Shown: positions 58,479-64,000 of the stretch, one piece after another | Numbering within the stretch: position 1 is the stretch's first letter | Layout of the letters: every line of letters begins with the position of its first letter | NCBI GenBank assembly: GCA_025738555.1 | Contig: JAOVFP010000005.1 | Coordinates: 1,116,001 to 1,180,000 of the forward strand | From: Cyathus striatus | Taxonomy: Eukaryota; Basidiomycota; Agaricomycetes; Agaricales; Nidulariaceae | Length of the DNA: 64,000 nucleotides | Direction: 5' to 3' | Notes under the pieces: generated by a model | Databases searched by the model: none | Told to the model about the DNA's origin: nothing | What the model saw: only the letters and a program-made list of their open reading frames with translations | Made by a program: the position numbers and the translations under genes

Positions 58479-58975
58479 TACGAGTGTTTGCCGGTTGCCA
58501 CGCAGCTCTTTTAGAGTTGGGACCGCTCTCTGTGCACAGCGTGTAGGGAGATTGGTGTGGCATATTTTTCAGTTGCCCCCCTTCCTTTTTTGGAAGTAGC
58601 TCCATTTTCAACTACTGCTGTTCCCACCGATTTCGCCTTTTTTTCTCTGTGTCACTGGGATAGCCCAGCTGGACCAGATAACTGCTCTATTTTTTCACAA
58701 GGTACAGAACAAATTCAGTGGCATCCATGTATGTGATTTTGCTTCTTAATAACTGAGCAGGATGTGTACTGATCATTATTTATAGGTCAACTCCCATCAG
58801 TGATGCAGAGCAGGCATGCCAAAATGCACGGCAGGCTGAGCGTGAGTTACGTGCATTGGATACCCCTGAAAATAGGCAGGAACCTCTGTCTGCTGCTGTA
58901 CATGGTCCTGCCCAGCCTCCATATCCCCATCTGCCTGCTGATTTGGAGGCCTGGCGTGTGAGCCTTCCTCCCATT
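58479..58975 (+). other. Palindrome spacer with extra 5' part of right Helitron gene
   Basis: 497 bp present once. The right half carries an exon of the right RepHel gene (from about 58786: SDAEQACQNARQAERELRAL). An upstream exon-like piece may end at the GTACAG near 58701. The left half has no recognised gene. Confidence 0.55.
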
Positions 58976-61900
58976 GTGCCACCCATTGGCAGGGGAAGGG
59001 GAAGAGGTAGGGGGAGGGGAAGAGGTCAGGGTGGAGGAAATGGTGAATCAAGTACACGGGGTGGTTCAAGTCACCATAATGCACCAGTCCCACCTGCTTA
59101 TTACTACCATCCTGCTGATTTGGAAGCAATGCATGCCAATCTTCCTCCCCTTCTTCCACCCATTGGAAGGGGAAGGGGAAGGAGAACAGGAAGAGGGGGA
59201 GGTCAGGGTGGGGGAGATGGTGAATTAAATACACCAGGTTTGCAACAAGATCAAGCCCCTCAGATTCATCAAAATCTACAATGGAATTCTCCAATTGTTG
59301 CTGAGGCTATTCATGCACATAATCAAGCTCAAACTATTCAATGGGCTGATCACATTCCACCACCCCCTCCTGCTATCCCCCCACAAAACATTCCACCACA
59401 GCATATTCCTCATGTGGATCCACTGCCCTCTGCAAATGCTCCTCAGAATGACATTGGACCTCAAATTATTCCTCCCATAAATCCACCAGTCCCTGCTGCT
59501 GCTCCCCAGATTTATTGGAATGATCCTGTCATTGTGGAAGATATTCCTCAGCTGAATAACCCACATCTAGATGTACAATTGGCTGCAGATGCTCCCCCAC
59601 CCCTCCTGCTATTCCCCCACAAAACATTCCCCACATCAATACACCTCCTCCTCCAGCTGTTCAAAATGTGCAACAGGATCATCCAATCATTGTTGAAACT
59701 ATTCCTCCCCAAAACATTCCCCCTCAAAATGTACAATGAGCTGCAGATATTCAACAACCAATCCCTCCACCTCTGATCACTATTCCCCAAGTTATCATTC
59801 CACCTCCCCCTGTTCCTATTTCAAATGTGCAGCAGAATGCTCCATTTGTGACTGGCAATAACCAAGGTATTCAACAAATACATCATGTTCTATATCCCAA
59901 TCCCCCTCAGGTATGTAATTCTTTAAATGTATCAATTAGCTATTTTAAATAGTGTTCAAAGATGAATGCCCATAATATGGCTCTTGCTCCTGAAAATGTT
60001 CAATGGAATACTCCTGTCCCTGCTCCTTTTCGTGCCTTTCGAATCAATCGGCCAGCTCTGGCTCCTGCACCTGCACCTGCTCCACAAGATCATGTATATC
60101 CACAAATTCCTGCTCCTCCTGCTCCTCCTGCTCCTCCTGCTCCTCCTGCTCCCCCTGTTCCTCCTGCCACAGCTCACCCTGCTCCTCCTGCTCCTCCTCA
60201 ATTTCAACAATTTCAATTTATTGAACAAAATCGCCATTCACTGATGTCTGTCCTGACTGTAATGCCTTGCACTGGAAGGCTGAACGTTTGACTGCTTCAA
60301 CCAGAGAGCGTCTTCAATTTGGAAGTTGCTGTCTGACTGGAAAGGTTAAACTTCCAGCTTGGGGCCAATCACCCAGGGAGTTGACAGAGCTGCTTGCAAG
60401 GGATGGAAACAAGAATTTCCAGGACAATATTCGTCAATACAACTGTGCCTTTGCCATGACATCCATGGGAATTGAGAATAATGCTTCCATCCAGGCTGGA
60501 GGTCCATATGTTTTCAAAATTGGAGGTCGAGTTACTCATTTTGCTGGATCACTCCTACCTCGCCAAGGTCTTCCCAGAAAATATGCTCAGCTCTACATTC
60601 ATGATCCAGCCGAGGCACCTTCACCTCAGGATCAAATTAATGGTCATCCTGCAAATCGTCGTCTTTACATGGATGTTAATGTCATGAGAATATTGGAAGA
60701 TGTTCTCTATCGTCATCATCCAGGCGCATCAGTCTATCGAAGGGCCTATGATGAAATACGGAACAATAACCCTGCTCGCAATTTTCGTCTTGCCATTTGT
60801 CATCCTGTAGGCACAGACTGACGGCGATACAATGTTCCAACACAAGATGAAATTGCAGTTCTTCTGCTTGGTGATGATGATCGGGTGGAGGGACCTCGTG
60901 AGGTGATCATGCATCACCTTGATGGTAGACTGGAGAGAATCAGTGAGGTGAATGCTATGTATTGGCCATTTCACTATCCAATCCTGTTTCCACAAGGTCA
61001 ACTTGGATGGCAGCCAGGCATTCTATATCATGGTGTGGAGGAGGTTGATAATGTGGATCATGTGCCCAACAGGCTACCAGGAGAGGAGGAGGATGCACCC
61101 ACAACCAAGAAGCGCAAGCATGTCTCACAAATTGAGCATTTTTGCTATTACATCCATCCACGTATTGGTGAGAATCTTCATCAATTCAGGACAAAGAAGC
61201 TCTTTCAGGAGTATGGTGTGGATACATGGGCATGCACTGAGCAGGGTCGGTTGCGTTGGATTGAAGGTCATCAACCAGAGATCCGCGCTGAAACCTATCA
61301 GGGAATAGTGGATGCAATTGCAGTTAATCCAGATGTGCAAGGGGAGGAACTTGGGAAAAGGGTGATCATTCCATCCAATTTTGCAGGAAGCACTCGATTC
61401 ATGCAGCAGAACTGTCAGGATGCACTGGCTATCAATTGCCACTTTAAGTTTCCAGACTACTTCCTCACAGTAACTATGGATCCCCATCACCCAGATGTGA
61501 AGAGTGCCTTGCCTGAAGGAGTGGAAGCTCATGATCGGCCAGATATTGTGGTTCGGGTATTTTATCAAATCCAGCAGCAGATCATCCGAGATATCTACCA
61601 GGAGGGCATCTTTGGGCAATGTGTTGCACATATCCACACCATTGAATATCAGAAGCGTGGACTGCCACATATGCATCTGATTGTGTTTGTGGCTCCTGAG
61701 GACAAGTTGCACACTCCTGAGGACATTGACAGCATGATCAATGCTGAACTTCCTGACCCTGACACTGAACCTGAGCTGTATGATTTGATTATGAGAACCA
61801 TGATTCACAAACCCTGTGGTCCTGGCAGCAATCAGCCATGCATGGAACATGGCAAGTGCTCAAAGGGATTTCCAAAGGCTTATCAGGATGAGACCATCAT

Positions 61901-64000
61901 CACAGATGATTCATATTCTGTTCTGAGAAGGAGGGAGATCACAAGATTTCAGCCCATAACCAGGGATGGGACTCCAGTGAATAACTGCTGGGTTGTGCCA
62001 TACAATCGATATCTATCATGGAAGTACTGGTGCCACATTAATGTGGAATGCATTGCATCAATCAAGGCCATCAAGTACATTTACAAGTACATTTTCAAAG
62101 GCCATGATCATGCTACAGTGGAGTTTTCAAGGGAAATAGATGAGATGAAGACATTCTTTGATGCTCGCTATGTCTCTCCCTGTGAGGCTCTGTGGCGACT
62201 GTTTGCATTTAAATTGCATGAAGAGGTCCCAAATGTAGTTCGGCTGTCAATTCATCTTCCAAATGAGCAGTCTGTTATATATGATCAGAATGCTGAAGAT
62301 GTGTGGGAGGCAGTGGAGTGTGCATCTACACAAGATACAACTCTTACTGCTTACTTTAAGGCCAACATTGAATACCCAGCAGCACGGGAGGTTCTGTACC
62401 AGAACATGCCCAATATCTTTGTGTGGAATAAAACTGAGTGCACATGGACAGTTTGACAGCGAGGATTTGCCATTGGATGGACATACTTTGTTCATCCAAA
62501 TGCTGGGGAGTGATTCTACCTGCGAACATTGCTGACAGTAGTGAAAGGTGCAAAATCCTTTGCAGACTTGCAAACAGTTGATGGAGTTGTGCATCAGACA
62601 TTCAGACAGGCATGTCTGGCTTTAGGCCTTTTGCAGGATGATGGTGAATGGTGAGAGTGTTTGCGGGATGCTGCTGCTATGAAGACACGTTATCAGCTGC
62701 GCAGCCTGTTTGGAACAATTCTTCGAGACTGTGGACCTGTGGATTATGTGGGTCTCTGGAATGAGTTTAAGGAGCACATTTGTGATGATCTGGGACATAT
62801 CATTCAAACACACCTTCATCTTGCAGATCCTACAGAGCAACAAATCTATGATTATGGGCTGTATCTGATTGATAAATTTCTAATAAGCTCTGGAAAAACT
62901 CTGTCAGAATGGAAGGATATGCCACTACCAACAGAAAACTGGCATGAACGGGAGCAGCAAGCCAACAACAGGAGGGAAGACCGGACGAACAATCCATTGA
63001 TTGCAGTATACACTGCATACAATGAAGTGGAACAGCATACTTTGGGTTAGGCACAACTGGCAACTTTGAATGAGGAGCAGCGGGCAGCCTTTGATCAGAT
63101 AGTGCAGGCCATTGAATTGAAAACTGGGGAACTGTTCTTCTTGCATGGCCCTGGAGGAACAGGAAAGACCTATGTGTACAACACACTATGCTATTACCTT
63201 TGGGGGTCAGGAAAGATAGTGATTGTTGTTGCATCATCAGGGATTGCTGCTCTTCTGATTATTGGAGGGCAAACAGCTCACCCTGTATTCAAGATTCCAA
63301 TTGATATCAATGAGACATCAATGTGCAATATTGCACGGAACTCTGATCTTGCTGGGCTGATTAAGAAGGCTGATGCAGTGATTTGGGAAGAGGCACCAAT
63401 GCAGCACCGACATATCCATGAGGCAGTGAGCCGTACTTTCAAAGATCTTTGTCGTGATGAATGACCATTTGGAGGATGCACTGTGGTGTATGGTGGAGAC
63501 TGGCAACAAATCCTTCCTGTGGTGGTGCGAGGGAGCCGACCTCAAATTGTGTCAGCATGCCTTCAGAGATCTGATCTTTGGGCAGACATTACAGTAATTC
63601 ACTTGCGACATAACATGCGACTGAATGTGGAGGATGAAGATGAACGATGATTTGCTTCATGGCAGCTGGGTGTTGGACATGGAGAGCACACTATTAATGA
63701 GGAGATTGAAATACCAAACCACTTCAAGTGCACTTTGAATACTGTGGAGTCGCTGATTTTGACAATCTACCCTGGACTTTCATCAGCTGAAGGACATGGT
63801 GATGAGTACTATGCAGAGCGAACGATTCTGTAAAGTCCAAATGATGATGTGGATGCTCTGAATTCACAGATTCTGTCTTCATTCCCAGGGGAGGCAACTT
63901 CACTGCATAGTGCAGATACACTTCCAGATGATCATGGGCATGATGGGGAACTTCTTTATCCTGTGGAGTATCTGAATACGATCAACTGCTCTGGATTGCC
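58786..64000 (+). pseudogene. Helitron RepHel, right copy (continues past window end)
   Basis: Longer 5' than the left copy. Order: charged N-terminus (RQAERELRALDTPEN), RGRGRG/Pro-rich region with a one-base loss in a C run near 59600, Pro-rich APPAPP repeats (60110-60160), Helitron-like N domain (60267-60821), Rep domain (60885-62456) with HUH at 61668-61676 and YIYKYIFKGHDH, then PIF1-type helicase with Walker A HGPGGTGKT (about 63140-63170), VASSGIAALL, and the acidic motif VIWEEAPMQ. In-frame TGAs occur at 60819, 62454, about 62511, about 62652, 63462 and about 63647; TAG/TAA also occur at 63048 and 63831. The product would be rolling-circle transposase-helicase; this copy cannot make it. 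Confidence 0.87.
58976..62800. repeat. Right arm of 3.8-kb inverted repeat
   Basis: Pairs with 54657-58478. Similarity starts at GTGCCACCCATTGGC and stops at GGGACATAT near 62800, where the left copy has its internal deletion. Confidence 0.9.

Noticed and set aside
58159..59294. Open frames antisense to the RGRGRG region
   Set aside because: Mirror images of each other in the palindrome and antisense to the RepHel gene; composition effect.
57210..60290. Overlapping Cys/Ser- and Leu-rich frames around the CTCCTG repeats
   Set aside because: Shadows of the Pro/Ala-rich region of the Helitron gene in other frames.

Overview
The window looks like chromosomal DNA of an agaricomycete (mushroom-forming basidiomycete). 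Genes are split by many introns of about 50 nt. The recognisable families are fungal or basidiomycete ones: a DUF6534 membrane protein, an MBOAT/wax-synthase-like acyltransferase, a paralogous set of type I membrane proteins, a CxC5/CxC6-type KDZ transposase, a hAT transposase and PIF1/RepHel Helitron proteins. All identifications were made by eye from translations and splice signals; no database or alignment was run.

Layout. 1-0.44 kb: C-terminus of a PIF1-type helicase, then a strong hairpin (possible Helitron end). 1-2.25 kb: acyltransferase gene with an apparent frameshift. 2.47-4.02 kb: TA-flanked inverted-repeat element. 4.08-19.3 kb: two copies of a large unit. Each has a DUF6534 gene, a ~2 kb module with GMC-oxidoreductase-like relics, and a secreted/type I membrane protein gene. 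The second DUF6534 copy is dead and carries a 2.74-kb island built almost wholly of TGAGCGTGA-like motifs. 19.6-22.1 kb: two TIR elements that share one TA. 22.9-27.1 kb: a complete hAT transposon with an 8-bp target duplication and an apparently intact 10-exon transposase. 27-30.5 kb: third module and gene copy, hit by a TA-flanked MITE and a 5'-truncated LINE. 30.5-33.8 kb: nothing recognised. 33.8-46.1 kb: fourth module and gene copy, with an 8.3-kb KDZ transposon inserted in the module. 46.5-50.8 kb: fifth module and gene copy. 52.5-64 kb: Helitron territory, with two repeated tails, a minisatellite and a near-perfect 3.8-kb-arm palindrome made of two RepHel copies head to head.

How it fits together. 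The host backbone is a tandem array of one membrane-protein gene (copies at 9.8, 18.0, 28.9, 44.8 and 49.4 kb), each preceded by the same decayed module. Copies 18.0, 44.8 and 49.4 kb reconstruct to complete frames of 392, 410 and 416 residues. The copies at 9.8 and 28.9 kb are broken. Because the array is repetitive, paralogous copies serve as empty-site references for several insertions (LINE, KDZ, TGAGCGTGA island). The most unusual items are the TGAGCGTGA island, the KDZ element (a single 1,308-codon spliced frame with two in-frame TGAs, and a tRNA-like Pol III unit) and the Helitron palindrome.
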